Both the position numbers and the translations under genes were made by a program. From JAFAZJ01 sp964437145 (GTDB lineage Bacteria > Pseudomonadota > Alphaproteobacteria > Reyranellales > Reyranellaceae), in NCBI GenBank assembly GCA_964437145.1, contig CAYTFW010000007.1, positions 10,918 to 74,917 on the forward strand: a DNA stretch of 64,000 bases, read 5' to 3'. Positions 8,064-16,934 of this stretch are shown in pieces. The notes beneath the pieces are model-generated. The model was not told the DNA's origin. It saw nothing but the letters and a program-made list of their open reading frames with translations, and made no database searches. Within the stretch, counting starts at the first letter, position 1. Every line of letters begins with the position of its first letter.

Positions 8064-8351
8064 ATGCCCGACCCGATGACGGGATTCCCGCCACGCTACC
8101 TGCGCACGCCCGAGGCGGCGCGATTCCTCGGCCTTTCCGGCCGCACGCTGGAGAAGCACCGCACCTACGGCACCGGCCCGAAATACCGCAAGATCGGTGG
8201 CCGGGTGGTGTACGCGCTCGAGGACCTCCAGGCCTGGGCCGATCTTGGGACCAAGAACTCGACCTCCGATCCCGGCGCCGGCACGGTCTTTCCCGCGAAG
8301 CGCGTTGCTGCCGCGACGCCCGGCTATGCCGCGCACAACGGCCGCCGCTGA
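8064..8351 (+). CDS. AlpA/excisionase-type HTH protein, RdfS-like candidate
   Basis: Protein of 95 residues with a winged helix-turn-helix of the HTH_17/AlpA type (RYLRTPEAARFLGLSGRTLE, then the wing GRVVYALEDLQAW). Such proteins act as recombination directionality factors that bend attachment-site DNA so the integrase excises the element. It opens the operon right after the activator gene and before the replication genes, the place where FseA-controlled rdfS would be expected. GGAGG lies eight bases before ATG 8064. A plain transcription factor is the alternative. Confidence 0.75.
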   Translation: MPDPMTGFPPRYLRTPEAARFLGLSGRTLEKHRTYGTGPKYRKIGGRVVYALEDLQAWADLGTKNSTSDPGAGTVFPAKRVAAATPGYAAHNGRR

Positions 8352-8365
8352 GGAGCGAGCGGCCG

Positions 8366-9424
8366 ATGATCGAACGCCGTCTCCTCGGCTCCGAGCGCGC
8401 GCGCCTCGACCCCTTTGTCGTGAGCTTCGACGACGCCGCGCCGCGCGACCAGCGCGACCTCATGGAGCGGCCGTTCTTCTCGCTTGCGAAGGGACGACGC
8501 ACCCAGCCGATCCTCTATAAGGCCCGCGACGTCGAGGTGCAGGTGTTCGCCGTGCCCGAGCACGGGATGGCCACGATCTGGGATGCTGACGTCCTGATCT
8601 GGGCCGCCTCGCAGCTCGTCGAAGCGACCGATCAAGGCCTGCGCACCTCGCGCTTCTTCCGCTTCACGCCCTACCAGCTCCTGCGCGGCATCCGCCGGCC
8701 GACCGGCAATCATCAGTACGTCCTGCTGAAGCGAGCGCTCCAACGTCTTCAGTCGACCGTGATCCTGACGACGATCCGCCACGGGGAGAACTGGCGTCGG
8801 CAGCAATTCTCCTGGATCAACGAATGGGAGGAGCTCGTCGATCGCACCGGGCGCTGTCATGGCATGGAGTTCGTCCTCCCTGAGTGGTTCTACCGCGGCG
8901 TCATCGACCGCTCGCTCGTCCTCACCATCGATCCCGCCTATTTCCACCTCACCGGGGGCATCGAGCGCTGGCTCTATCGCATCGCGCGTAAGCACGCCGG
9001 CCGTCAACGCGACGGGTGGTCGTTCGAACTGCGGCACCTGCATGTGAAGAGCGGCAGCCTGGCGCGCTTCTCCGACTTCGCCGTCGATCTCCGCCGGATC
9101 GTCCGCCGCCAGAGCCTGCCGGGCTACGTGCTCACCTTCGCCTGGGAGGCCGGCCGCGATCTTCTTGAGATCACACCGCGCGACGCCGCTGAGTTGTTCA
9201 CAGGTGCCTGTGGAAAGGCTGTGAATGGCATCGGCAGATCAGGCGCATCGCCTATCGGCACATCGGGCGCAAGGCTATCGGCAGATCGGGCGCACGGAGA
9301 CCAGTTAAGTCTTTGGCGAAACGATCGAAACGCCACCCTTAACTTAGACTCTAACACTGAATCTAACTCTTCTTTTGTAGGCCGCCGTGATTCCCGGCGC
9401 CGCGATCGGGGAGGCGCGTCATGA
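8366..9424 (+). CDS. repA: Replication initiator protein A (RepA)
   Basis: Protein of 352 residues matching the replication initiator protein A family of rhizobial ICEs and plasmids (PFFSLAKGRRTQPI, then RFFRFTPYQLLRGI and WLYRIARKHAG). It would bind iterons and open an origin so the excised circle can replicate and not be lost. The last 70 codons contain three direct repeats at DNA level that look like its own binding sites, and this C-terminal tail is low in conserved sequence. ATG 8366 follows AGGAGCGAG. The stop overlaps parA by four bases. Confidence 0.85.
   Translation: MIERRLLGSERARLDPFVVSFDDAAPRDQRDLMERPFFSLAKGRRTQPILYKARDVEVQVFAVPEHGMATIWDADVLIWAASQLVEATDQGLRTSRFFRFTPYQLLRGIRRPTGNHQYVLLKRALQRLQSTVILTTIRHGENWRRQQFSWINEWEELVDRTGRCHGMEFVLPEWFYRGVIDRSLVLTIDPAYFHLTGGIERWLYRIARKHAGRQRDGWSFELRHLHVKSGSLARFSDFAVDLRRIVRRQSLPGYVLTFAWEAGRDLLEITPRDAAELFTGACGKAVNGIGRSGASPIGTSGARLSADRAHGDQLSLWRNDRNATLNLDSNTESNSSFVGRRDSRRRDRGGAS
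9230..9294. repeat. Three 18-bp iterons inside repA, probable replication origin
   Basis: Three near-identical 18-base units start at 9230, 9254 and 9277, with the consensus ATCGGCAGATCGGGCGCA. Unit one differs at one base (AGGCGCA) and unit two at one base (GGCACAT). The period of 23-24 bases places them about every two helix turns. Two DnaA-box-like sites, TTGTTCACA (9194-9202) and the complement of CTTTCCACA (9209-9217), precede them. An AT-rich stretch (about 9304-9380) follows. Together these have the parts of an iteron origin. Confidence 0.7.
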
Positions 9425-10059
9425 TCATCGCGCTCCTCAATCAGAAGGGCGGCGTCGGCAAGACAACGCTGGCGCTGCATCTCGCCGGTCAATGGGCTTT
9501 CTCAGGCAAGCGCGTCGTCATCATCGACGCAGACCCGCAAGGTTCAGCGCTCGACTGGTCTGAGCAGCGAAGCAAGGAAGGGCTCTCGAGGCTCTTCGGC
9601 GTCATTGGCCTCGCGCGCGACACGCTGCACCGCGAAGCGCCCGAGATCGCGCGTGACGCCGATCATGTGCTGATCGATGGACCGCCTCGAATCGCCGGAT
9701 TGATGCGCTCGGCGCTGCTCGCCGCCGACCTGGCGCTCGTGCCCGTACAGCCATCGCCCTTCGACGGCTGGGCGTCGGGCGAGATGCTGAAGCTGCTCGA
9801 CGAGGCGCGCATTTTCCGTCCGGAGCTCGCCTCCCGTTTCGTGCTGAACCGCTGCGACGCACGCACCGTCATTGCGCGCGAGACCGCCGAGACACTGGCC
9901 GATCACGATCCGCCGGTTCTCGCATCTCGTATCGGTCAGCGCGTGGTTTTTGCGGACGCTGCCCGCACGGGCCGGCTCGCACGTGAGATCGACGAGGACA
10001 ATGCAGCCACGCGCGAGATCGCGGCGCTGGCTGCCGAGGTGGAAGGGATCGAGCGATGA
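9421..10059 (+). CDS. parA: ParA-family partition ATPase
   Basis: Protein of 212 residues with a deviant Walker A (KGGVGKTT, residues 10-17), DADPQGS and IDGPPR switch motifs typical of small ParA/MinD-like ATPases that lack an N-terminal HTH. It would segregate the excised circular or replicating form. It overlaps repA upstream and the ribbon-helix-helix gene downstream by four bases each, so the three are likely one translationally coupled unit. Confidence 0.92.
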   Translation: MIIALLNQKGGVGKTTLALHLAGQWAFSGKRVVIIDADPQGSALDWSEQRSKEGLSRLFGVIGLARDTLHREAPEIARDADHVLIDGPPRIAGLMRSALLAADLALVPVQPSPFDGWASGEMLKLLDEARIFRPELASRFVLNRCDARTVIARETAETLADHDPPVLASRIGQRVVFADAARTGRLAREIDEDNAATREIAALAAEVEGIER

Positions 10060-10310
10060 CACGTCGCGATCCCAAACGCGCCTTCGCCGCACGGCCCAGC
10101 GATCCTGACGCCTGGGTGCGTGCGCCCGAGCCGGCGTCGGCTGATCGCGCCAAGGCGGACGGATTCACCGCGCGCCTGACCATCGACGTCACACCCGAGC
10201 TGCGCGGCCGCATCAAGATCGTGGCCTTCCGGCGCGGCGTCACGGTCGCCGACATGCTGCGCGACCTGCTCGCGCGCGAATTCCCCGATGATGACGGAGG
10301 CGCCGCGTGA
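10056..10310 (+). CDS. Small ribbon-helix-helix protein, probable ParA partner
   Basis: Protein of 84 residues. The C-terminal half (FTARLTIDVTPELRGRIKIV and on) reads as a ribbon-helix-helix DNA-binding domain, with a basic N-terminal tail. Size, fold and position directly after parA match centromere-binding partners such as ParG-type proteins. It would bind the partition site and stimulate ParA. This role is inferred, as no centromere repeats were recognised beside it. Confidence 0.7.
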   Translation: MTRRDPKRAFAARPSDPDAWVRAPEPASADRAKADGFTARLTIDVTPELRGRIKIVAFRRGVTVADMLRDLLAREFPDDDGGAA

Positions 10311-10771
10311 GTGACCTCACCCATGTCGAGCTCACCTGGGTCGAGAAACAGATCGAGCATTGGATCAGGTTCGGCCACATCGCCGAGGAGAAGATCCTCG
10401 ACCGTCGTCGCCGTGTCGTCAGCTTCGCGCCGAACGCCGTCTTCGCGTTCGTCCGCTGGGCGTCGAGCGATTTCGGCACCGTCGTCTCGCGCATCGACAT
10501 CCTGCGAGCGGTCGCGCCTGGCGAGCGCTGCGCGACCGTCCCTTACGTGCGTCCCGGCGGCGACATTCTGCTCCGCATCTCCGGCTGGCCTAAGGTCGAG
10601 CGCGTGCTGCAGACAATCGATGCCGTGGAAGCGACCGGCGTCGATCCGGCCGACGCTGCGCCGGACCATTGGCGGCACGTTCACAACAGGCTCGCCGCGA
10701 GCGAGGTGCCGCGCTCCTACAGCAGCGCCCGACATCAGGCGTGGCTGCGACGACGGGCTATCGAGGCATGA
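10307..10771 (+). CDS. DUF2840 domain protein
   Basis: Protein of 154 residues matching DUF2840 (LTHVELTWVEKQIEHWIRFG onward), a family of unknown function restricted to ICE and plasmid backbones of this kind, always between parA and traF. It has no membrane segment or signal. Its four-base overlaps with both neighbours show tight translational coupling, which suggests it works with the partition or transfer genes. Confidence 0.82.
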   Translation: MSDLTHVELTWVEKQIEHWIRFGHIAEEKILDRRRRVVSFAPNAVFAFVRWASSDFGTVVSRIDILRAVAPGERCATVPYVRPGGDILLRISGWPKVERVLQTIDAVEATGVDPADAAPDHWRHVHNRLAASEVPRSYSSARHQAWLRRRAIEA

Positions 10772-11283
10772 CGCGACGCGACGCCATCATCATGGCTGTC
10801 CTTGCCGCGACGGCGCTGATCGCGGCGCCGGCATCGATCGACCATCCGCCGACGCTCATCTGGAACGCCAGCGCGAGCGTGCCGATCGGCCTCTATCAGG
10901 TGCGACCGGCCGGCAAGCTTCATGTCACCGAACTCGTCGTTGCTGCGCCACCGGAGCCGCTCGCCAGCATGCTCGCTGATGGCGGCTATCTGCCCCGTGG
11001 TGTGCCGTTGTTGAAGCGCGTGCTGGCGCTTCCCGGACAAACGGTCTGCCGCGCCGGCCGCACGATCATTGTCGACGACATCGACATGGGAGACGCCCGA
11101 GAACGCGACGGGCGCGGCCGGCCGCTACCCGTCTGGCAGGGCTGCCGCGTGATCGCCGAGGGCGAGGTCTTCCTCATGAACTGGCAGTCCGCCGACTCCC
11201 TCGACGGACGCTACTTCGGGCCACTGCCGGTCGCATCGATCGTCGGTCGCGCGACCCCTCTCTGGACCTTCGAGGAACCATGA
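10768..11283 (+). CDS. traF: Conjugation signal peptidase TraF (S26 family)
   Basis: Membrane-anchored serine protease of 171 residues, with one N-terminal hydrophobic segment and the S26 catalytic pair: Ser in ASVPIGLYQV and Lys in PLLKRVLALPG. RP4 TraF uses this pair to mature and cyclise the pilin TrbC, which is encoded here at 37581. ATG 10768 overlaps the DUF2840 stop, while the frame upstream belongs to that gene. It is coupled to the lytic transglycosylase that follows. Confidence 0.88.
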   Translation: MTRRDAIIMAVLAATALIAAPASIDHPPTLIWNASASVPIGLYQVRPAGKLHVTELVVAAPPEPLASMLADGGYLPRGVPLLKRVLALPGQTVCRAGRTIIVDDIDMGDARERDGRGRPLPVWQGCRVIAEGEVFLMNWQSADSLDGRYFGPLPVASIVGRATPLWTFEEP

Positions 11284-12191
11284 CGATGCCGATGCTGTGC
11301 CGCCAACCCGCTAGGTCTGTGCTCCGCCACAAGCCGAACGATTCCTCCTTCCCGGCCATGCCTCATACTGTGGTCGCGCGCAGCGGCGGATTGGAGCGAT
11401 CACCAAGCGGGCGCGGCAGCGACTCGCCCGGGATGAGCGCGATCACGGCGGGATGCTTGCGGCGCGCTGCAATGACAGTGCGCACCGTGACGCTCATTGG
11501 ATCCATGCTGCTCTTGCCGGCTGTGGGAGCCGTTGCGCAGACAACACAACCCGACGCCGCAACGAGCATCACACCGACAGCAGACCCATGGGCGGCCTTC
11601 ATCACGGAGGCGTCGCAGCGGTTCGGCGTACCGACGCGCTGGATTCGTGCCGTGATGCAGGCCGAGAGCGCCGGCGAGCTGCGCGCCGTGTCGCCAAAAG
11701 GCGCGCTCGGGCTGATGCAAATAATGCCGGAGACCTATGCCGAATTGCGCGCGCGCCACGGTCTCGGCGCTGATCCCTATGATCCGCGCGACAACATCCT
11801 GGCCGGTGCGGCGTTTCTGCGGGAGATGCATGATCGCTTTGGCGCACCCGGCTTTCTTGCCGCCTACAACGCCGGCCCCGGACGCTACGAAGAGCACCTC
11901 GCAACAGGTCGACCGTTGCCGGAGGAGACACGCTCCTACCTGGCGACACTCGGTCCGATTATCGGCACCATGCAGCCGCTCGACACGCTTCATGCGGCTG
12001 CTGATCCCTTGGCCTGGACGCGTGCACCGATCTTCGTCGGGCGAGCGGAGATGATGACACCGGACGATCGATCGACGTCCGACAAGCCATCCGACCGTGC
12101 GCCGATTGCACGCCAGCCCATCGACCTGTCGGCGATCGCGCCGCGGTCGGATGGTCTGTTTGTGCGGCGTGCCGATGCGGTGCGGCGATGA
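11280..12191 (+). CDS. Lytic transglycosylase (conjugation, VirB1-like)
   Basis: Periplasmic murein hydrolase that locally opens peptidoglycan for the conjugation channel. The SLT domain shows the catalytic Glu in QAESAGELRAVSPKGALGLM, then QIMPETY and AAYNAGPG. A signal peptide starts at an internal Met (ATG 11472, MTVRTVTLIGSMLLL), so the first 64 codons may be untranslated or a long leader. The upstream ATG at 11280 overlaps the traF stop and is kept as the annotated start. Translation from 11433 or 11472 is an equally good reading. Confidence 0.85.
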   Translation: MTMPMLCRQPARSVLRHKPNDSSFPAMPHTVVARSGGLERSPSGRGSDSPGMSAITAGCLRRAAMTVRTVTLIGSMLLLPAVGAVAQTTQPDAATSITPTADPWAAFITEASQRFGVPTRWIRAVMQAESAGELRAVSPKGALGLMQIMPETYAELRARHGLGADPYDPRDNILAGAAFLREMHDRFGAPGFLAAYNAGPGRYEEHLATGRPLPEETRSYLATLGPIIGTMQPLDTLHAAADPLAWTRAPIFVGRAEMMTPDDRSTSDKPSDRAPIARQPIDLSAIAPRSDGLFVRRADAVRR

Positions 12192-12313
12192 GGCTTCTTT
12201 TCGTCCCGGATCGCAGCCTGTCGCAGTTCATCGCGGATCGGGCGGTGAGACAGGAGGAGGCCAGGCACCCGACCACACGACGGCAAGATAAAAGGGGCTC
12301 GCCGGTCGATCGC

Positions 12314-12333
12314 CAAGCCATTGACATGGCTTG
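12314..12333. other. Hairpin in the gap before the relaxase gene (candidate oriT or terminator)
   Basis: Perfect 8-base arms CAAGCCAT and ATGGCTTG with a TGAC loop are followed by a pyrimidine-rich run TCTTTCTCC. It is the only strong structure in the 250-base gap (12192-12444) between the tra operon and the relaxase gene. Relaxases of this class usually have oriT next to their gene. A terminator for the upstream operon is the alternative. No known nic consensus was recognised. Confidence 0.5.
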
Positions 12334-12444
12334 TCTTTCTCCGGGTGCGTCGGTCGGGTGGCGTGCCGTTCGGTGCGGAAATCCCAGCGACTTCAATAGT
12401 TCTCGCGGCACTGCCCCGCGCCTGATCTCCGCGCCGTGGTGACG

Positions 12445-14202
12445 ATGACGACCCGGGACGACGACTTCCACGTCCGGCTTGGCCGCATCCGCAATCGGCG
12501 TGGTGGCAAGCCCAAGACCTTCGTCGCCCAGGTCCTGCGGGCCGCGAAGAGAGCCGGCGATACCGGGCAGGGTGGCCAGCTTGGTCCCGCGCGGCGCGGC
12601 CATTCGAGCTTCGGCCGCGGCCGCATCGCGTTCGGCCATCGGAGACTGCTGAGTCCCGGCCGCCGGGTCATGGTCAAGGCTCGGATCGTGCGCAGTCGAA
12701 GCCACGCGGCGCGGTCCGCTCCGCTCGCGGCGCACATGTCCTACCTCAAGCGCGAGGGCGTCACGCGGGACGGCCAGAAGGCGCGCATGTTCGATGCAGA
12801 GACCGACGCGGCCGACGACGCCGGCTTCGCGGCACGATGCAGGGACGACCGGCATCACTTCCGGTTCATCGTCTCGCCGGAAGACGCGGGCGAGATGACC
12901 GACCTGAAGGCCTTCACGCGCGACCTTGTCGGGCAGATGGAAAGCGATCTCGGCACCAGGCTGGACTGGGTCGCAGTCGATCACTGGAACACGGACAATC
13001 CCCATGTGCATCTCCTGGTGCGCGGTGTCGCCGAGGACGGGGCCGATCTCGTCATTGCCCGCGACTACATCAGCCATGGCCTGCGATCCCGCGCCGAGGA
13101 CCTCGTAACGATCGAGCTTGGACCCAGACCCGAACATGAGGTGCGTTTGGGCCTGGAGCGGGAGGTGAACGCCGAACGCTGGACGCGGCTCGACGTCGAG
13201 ATCCGCATGGCGACAGATGAAACCGGCCTCGTCGACCTGCGGCCGACCGACGCCGGCGCCGGCGATCCACAGATCCGGCGGCTGATGATCGGACGCCTGC
13301 AGCGGCTAGAGCGCATGGGGCTGGCGACGCCCGCCGGGCCCGCGCAATGGATGGTGGGCCTGGAGGCCGAGCGCACGCTGCGCGACCTCGGCGTCCGCGG
13401 CGACATCATCAAGACCATGCACGGCGCCTTTGCTGCTCGCGGCCAGGAGCGGGCCCTTGGCGACTACGTTATCGATGCAGGGCATGGCGCTTCGCCGATC
13501 ATCGGCCGTCTGGTCGACAAGGGTCTGCATGACGAACTGACCGGCGAGGCCTATGCCGTGATCGATGGCACGGACGGGCGTGCGCACCATGTTCGCTTCC
13601 GGGGTGTCGAGGCTTTCGAGCATGCGCCGCCGATCGGCGGCATCGTCGAGGTGCGCCGATTCGGCGCCAGTGATGACAAGCGGCCGACGCTGGTGCTGGC
13701 GGCGCGATCGGACATCGATCTCGCCGCCCAAGTGACGGCGCCCGGTGCGACCTGGCTCGATCATCGGCTGGTAGCGCGCGAGCCCGCGCCTCTGTCGATG
13801 GGCGGCTTCGGCGCAGAGGCCCAAGCGGCCATGGAGGCCCGCGCCGATCACCTGGTCGAGGAAGGGCTCGCCCGGCGGCAGGGCCAGCGGATCATCTTCG
13901 CGCGCGACCTGCTCGAGACGTTGCGTCGGCGCGAGCTCGATGCCGTCGGCGCGAAGCTCGCCGCCGAGACTGGCATGCCGCACATCCAGGCCGCGACGGG
14001 TGAGCACGTCACGGGTGTCTATCGCCAGCGTGTCGATCTCACCTCGGGACGCTTCGCCATGATCGACGGCGGGCTCGGGTTCAGCTTGGTGCCCTGGTCG
14101 CCATCTCTGGAACGCCGGCTCAGCCAGCAGGTGTCCGGTATCGCCCGTTCGGATGGTGGCGTGGACTGGAGCTTCGGCCGAAAGCGCGGCCTTGGGCTAT
14201 GA
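12445..14202 (+). CDS. Relaxase / mobilisation nuclease (DUF3363, RlxS-like)
   Basis: Protein of 585 residues that would nick oriT, stay bound to the 5' end and lead the strand into the recipient. The relaxase domain (about 75-205) has a candidate catalytic Tyr100 in MSYLKREG, a HHFRFIVSP strand and the HUH metal motif DNPHVHLLVRG (His187, His189). The C-terminal DUF3363 region fills the rest. ATG 12445 is preferred; GTG 12436 and 12439 are alternatives with no clear ribosome site either. It stands between the TraF operon and traG as in ICEMlSymR7A, where rlxS is the relaxase. Confidence 0.88.
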   Translation: MTTRDDDFHVRLGRIRNRRGGKPKTFVAQVLRAAKRAGDTGQGGQLGPARRGHSSFGRGRIAFGHRRLLSPGRRVMVKARIVRSRSHAARSAPLAAHMSYLKREGVTRDGQKARMFDAETDAADDAGFAARCRDDRHHFRFIVSPEDAGEMTDLKAFTRDLVGQMESDLGTRLDWVAVDHWNTDNPHVHLLVRGVAEDGADLVIARDYISHGLRSRAEDLVTIELGPRPEHEVRLGLEREVNAERWTRLDVEIRMATDETGLVDLRPTDAGAGDPQIRRLMIGRLQRLERMGLATPAGPAQWMVGLEAERTLRDLGVRGDIIKTMHGAFAARGQERALGDYVIDAGHGASPIIGRLVDKGLHDELTGEAYAVIDGTDGRAHHVRFRGVEAFEHAPPIGGIVEVRRFGASDDKRPTLVLAARSDIDLAAQVTAPGATWLDHRLVAREPAPLSMGGFGAEAQAAMEARADHLVEEGLARRQGQRIIFARDLLETLRRRELDAVGAKLAAETGMPHIQAATGEHVTGVYRQRVDLTSGRFAMIDGGLGFSLVPWSPSLERRLSQQVSGIARSDGGVDWSFGRKRGLGL

Positions 14203-14209
14203 CCGCGCC

Positions 14210-14770
14210 CTACAGATCGATCACCTGATCGCGCCCGCGTCCATCCTCGAGCCGATGCGTCGGCGGTCGGATCGGCTGATAGTAGATCACCTTGGGTTCG
14301 GGCTCGGGAGGCATCGGGTGGCGCCGTTCCGTCCGGTCCGGCGTGGGCCGAAAGGAGGGAGCAGGGCCGATGACCGGCGCCATGGCCGCGAGGCTACGGA
14401 CCGCCGTCACGCCGAAGATGACGCTCCCGATGATGGCGGCGAGGGTCGGCCAGACCGGTCCCTCGGCACCGGTCTGAAGCGCAAAGGCCCGCGCCGTTGA
14501 TCCGCCGGCGAGCATCGGCGGCACAGCGTAAAGGGCGAGAGCGGCGAAGCGGATGACGGTGGAGCGGCAGGCCATCGCCCAATAGAAGAGGCAGACGGTG
14601 AGCGCGGCCCCAAGGAAGCCGGCCCCGATGCCCAGTAGCCAGCCTGAACCGTACTCGATCGCGAGCCAACCGGCGCCGATGCCCGCCATGACTGGCACGA
14701 TCCAGACGATGGCGTTGTAGAGCAACACCATGAACAGAATCATCAATCCGAGCGTCACGACGACCATCAT
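14210..14770 (-). CDS. Small integral membrane protein, antisense to the tra genes
   Basis: Protein of 186 residues with about four hydrophobic helices in the first 130 residues and a Pro-rich charged tail. The function is unrecognised. It runs against the flow of the transfer genes, ending eight bases after the relaxase stop. Its start region faces traG, so a divergent promoter is expected in 14771-14939. It could be an entry-exclusion or accessory membrane protein, but no motif supports that. Confidence 0.6.
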   Translation of the reverse strand: MMVVVTLGLMILFMVLLYNAIVWIVPVMAGIGAGWLAIEYGSGWLLGIGAGFLGAALTVCLFYWAMACRSTVIRFAALALYAVPPMLAGGSTARAFALQTGAEGPVWPTLAAIIGSVIFGVTAVRSLAAMAPVIGPAPSFRPTPDRTERRHPMPPEPEPKVIYYQPIRPPTHRLEDGRGRDQVIDL

Positions 14771-14939
14771 TGCCTCGTCGATTCAGGGAGTCTTCCGATC
14801 CCAGGCGGGCGATCGCGCCCAGGGACGGAGTGTCGGTAATTCTATCCGAAGACACGCTGCGATGCGACCCGCGATCGATGCGTGTTGAACTGTCGGAGTT
14901 CGCCGTTTCTCCTGCCGCTGAGCTCATGCCATCTAGGTA

Positions 14940-16925
14940 ATGCCGGTGTCCGCGACCAAGATCCTCTGGGGCCAAATAACCGTTGTTTTCGCGATCGTGC
15001 TCGTCACCACCTGGGGCGCGACGCAATGGACTGCCTGGCGGCTCGGCTACCAACCGCAACTGGGCACACCGTGGACCGAACTCGGCAGTTTGCCACTCTA
15101 CCCCCCGCCTGCCTTCTTCTGGTGGTGGTTTTCTTATGACGCCTACACGCCCCACATCTTTGTGGAAGGCGCCGCAATCGCCGCGTCGGGCGGCTTCGCC
15201 GCCATCGCTGTGGCGATCGGCCTGTCAGTCTGGCGGGCGCGCGAGGCGAAGAACGTTGAAACCTACGGCTCGGCACGCTGGGCCACGGTTCAGGAGATTC
15301 GTACTGCCGGGCTGTTGGATCCCGATGGGGTTGTGCTTGGCCGCGTCGAGTCGAGCTATCTGCGACATGACGGGCCGGAGCATGTGTTGTGCTTTGCGCC
15401 GACGCGCAGTGGCAAAGGCGTGGGCCTCGTCGTGCCCTCGCTCCTCACCTGGCCGGGCAGCTGCATCGTCCACGACATTAAGGGCGAGAACTGGAACCTG
15501 ACAGCCGGCTGGCGGTCGCGGTTCGGCCGCGTTCTGCTGTTCGATCCGACCAATCCGGGCTCGACCGCCTACAATCCGCTCCTCGAGGTGCGGCGCGGCG
15601 ACACCGAAGTCCGCGATGTGCAGAACATCGCCGACATCCTGGTCGATCCCGAGGGTGCGCTCGAGCGGCGGAACCATTGGGAGAAGACGAGCCACGCGCT
15701 GCTCGTCGGCGCCATTCTCCACGTCCTCTATGCCGAGGCAGACAAGACCCTCGCCGGCGTCGCCAACTTCCTCTCAGACCCGAAGCGGCCCATCGAGACG
15801 ACCCTCAAGGCCATGATGAACACGCCGCATCTGGGAGACACGCCGCATCCCGTCGTGGCTTCGGCCGCACGCGAGCTTCTCAACAAGAGCGAGAACGAGC
15901 GGTCGGGCGTGCTGTCCACCGCCATGTCGTTTCTCGGGCTCTATCGCGATCCCATCGTGGCGCGGGTGACGCGACGTTGTGACTGGCGCATCGCCGATCT
16001 CGTGGAAGACAATCGGCCGGCAACACTCTACCTCGTGGTGCCGCCCTCCGACATCAGCCGCACCAAGCCGCTCATTCGTCTGGTCCTCAATCAGATCGGC
16101 CGGCGCCTCACCGAAGAATTGAACGCCAAGAACCGGCGGCATCGCGTGCTCTTGATGCTGGACGAGTTCCCGGCCCTCGGCCGCCTGGACTTCTTTGAGT
16201 CGGCGCTCGCCTTCATGGCAGGCTACGGACTGAAGTCCTTCCTGATCGCGCAGTCGCTCAATCAGATCGAGAAGGCCTACGGCGCCAACAACTCGATCCT
16301 CGACAACTGCCATGTGCGCGTTGCCTTCGCCACGAACGACGAGCGCACCGCCAAGCGTGTATCGGACGCCCTTGGCACAGCAACCGAGATGCGCGCCATG
16401 AAGAACTATGCAGGGCATCGGCTCTCGCCCTGGCTCGGCCATCTGATGGTCTCGCGGCAGGAGACGGCCCGGCCGCTGCTCACCCCCGGTGAGGTGATGC
16501 AGCTTCCACCGGCCGATGAGCTCGTGCTCGTGTCGGGCGTCCATCCCATCCGGGCAAAGAAGGCGCGCTACTTCGAGGACGAGCGGTTCGCGGAGCGTGT
16601 CCTGCCGCCACCGGACGACCCAACTCAAGGCAGTACGAAGGCTCCGCATGACGATTGGACTGCCCTGCCGCTGCAGGTGCCGCCCGAAGCATTCTCAGCG
16701 GCGAGAAATGCCGAGGAGGATACCGCCAACAGCGGCATTCGTCGCGAACCGGAATTGCCCGACCATGAGGCAATGGTGAAGGAATATTCAGAGCCAAGCC
16801 AAGAGTTCGCGGTGGTCGAAGACAGGCCGGATGACACGGCGCGGCGCGCGCAAATGCTCCGTCAGCGCATGCGTGTTGTCGCGCGACAAGCGTCGTTGGA
16901 CCCCGGTGACGGAATCGAACTCTGA
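14940..16925 (+). CDS. traG: Conjugative coupling protein TraG (VirD4 family)
   Basis: Inner-membrane hexameric ATPase of 661 residues that links the relaxosome to the mating channel. Two N-terminal membrane segments (about 8-28 and 75-96) precede the P-loop CFAPTRSGKGVG (151-162), and Walker B is LLMLDEFPALG. The C-terminal 100 residues are acidic and poorly conserved. The start is ATG 14940, with no strong ribosome site. It is followed after nine bases by the CopG gene, the usual neighbour. Confidence 0.95.
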   Translation: MPVSATKILWGQITVVFAIVLVTTWGATQWTAWRLGYQPQLGTPWTELGSLPLYPPPAFFWWWFSYDAYTPHIFVEGAAIAASGGFAAIAVAIGLSVWRAREAKNVETYGSARWATVQEIRTAGLLDPDGVVLGRVESSYLRHDGPEHVLCFAPTRSGKGVGLVVPSLLTWPGSCIVHDIKGENWNLTAGWRSRFGRVLLFDPTNPGSTAYNPLLEVRRGDTEVRDVQNIADILVDPEGALERRNHWEKTSHALLVGAILHVLYAEADKTLAGVANFLSDPKRPIETTLKAMMNTPHLGDTPHPVVASAARELLNKSENERSGVLSTAMSFLGLYRDPIVARVTRRCDWRIADLVEDNRPATLYLVVPPSDISRTKPLIRLVLNQIGRRLTEELNAKNRRHRVLLMLDEFPALGRLDFFESALAFMAGYGLKSFLIAQSLNQIEKAYGANNSILDNCHVRVAFATNDERTAKRVSDALGTATEMRAMKNYAGHRLSPWLGHLMVSRQETARPLLTPGEVMQLPPADELVLVSGVHPIRAKKARYFEDERFAERVLPPPDDPTQGSTKAPHDDWTALPLQVPPEAFSAARNAEEDTANSGIRREPELPDHEAMVKEYSEPSQEFAVVEDRPDDTARRAQMLRQRMRVVARQASLDPGDGIEL

Positions 16926-16934
16926 GGTGCGGCC

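Noticed and set aside
12188..12442. Open frame of 84 residues between the lytic transglycosylase and relaxase genes
   Set aside because: No domain, no ribosome site, and it spans the stretch with the hairpin that looks like oriT or a terminator.
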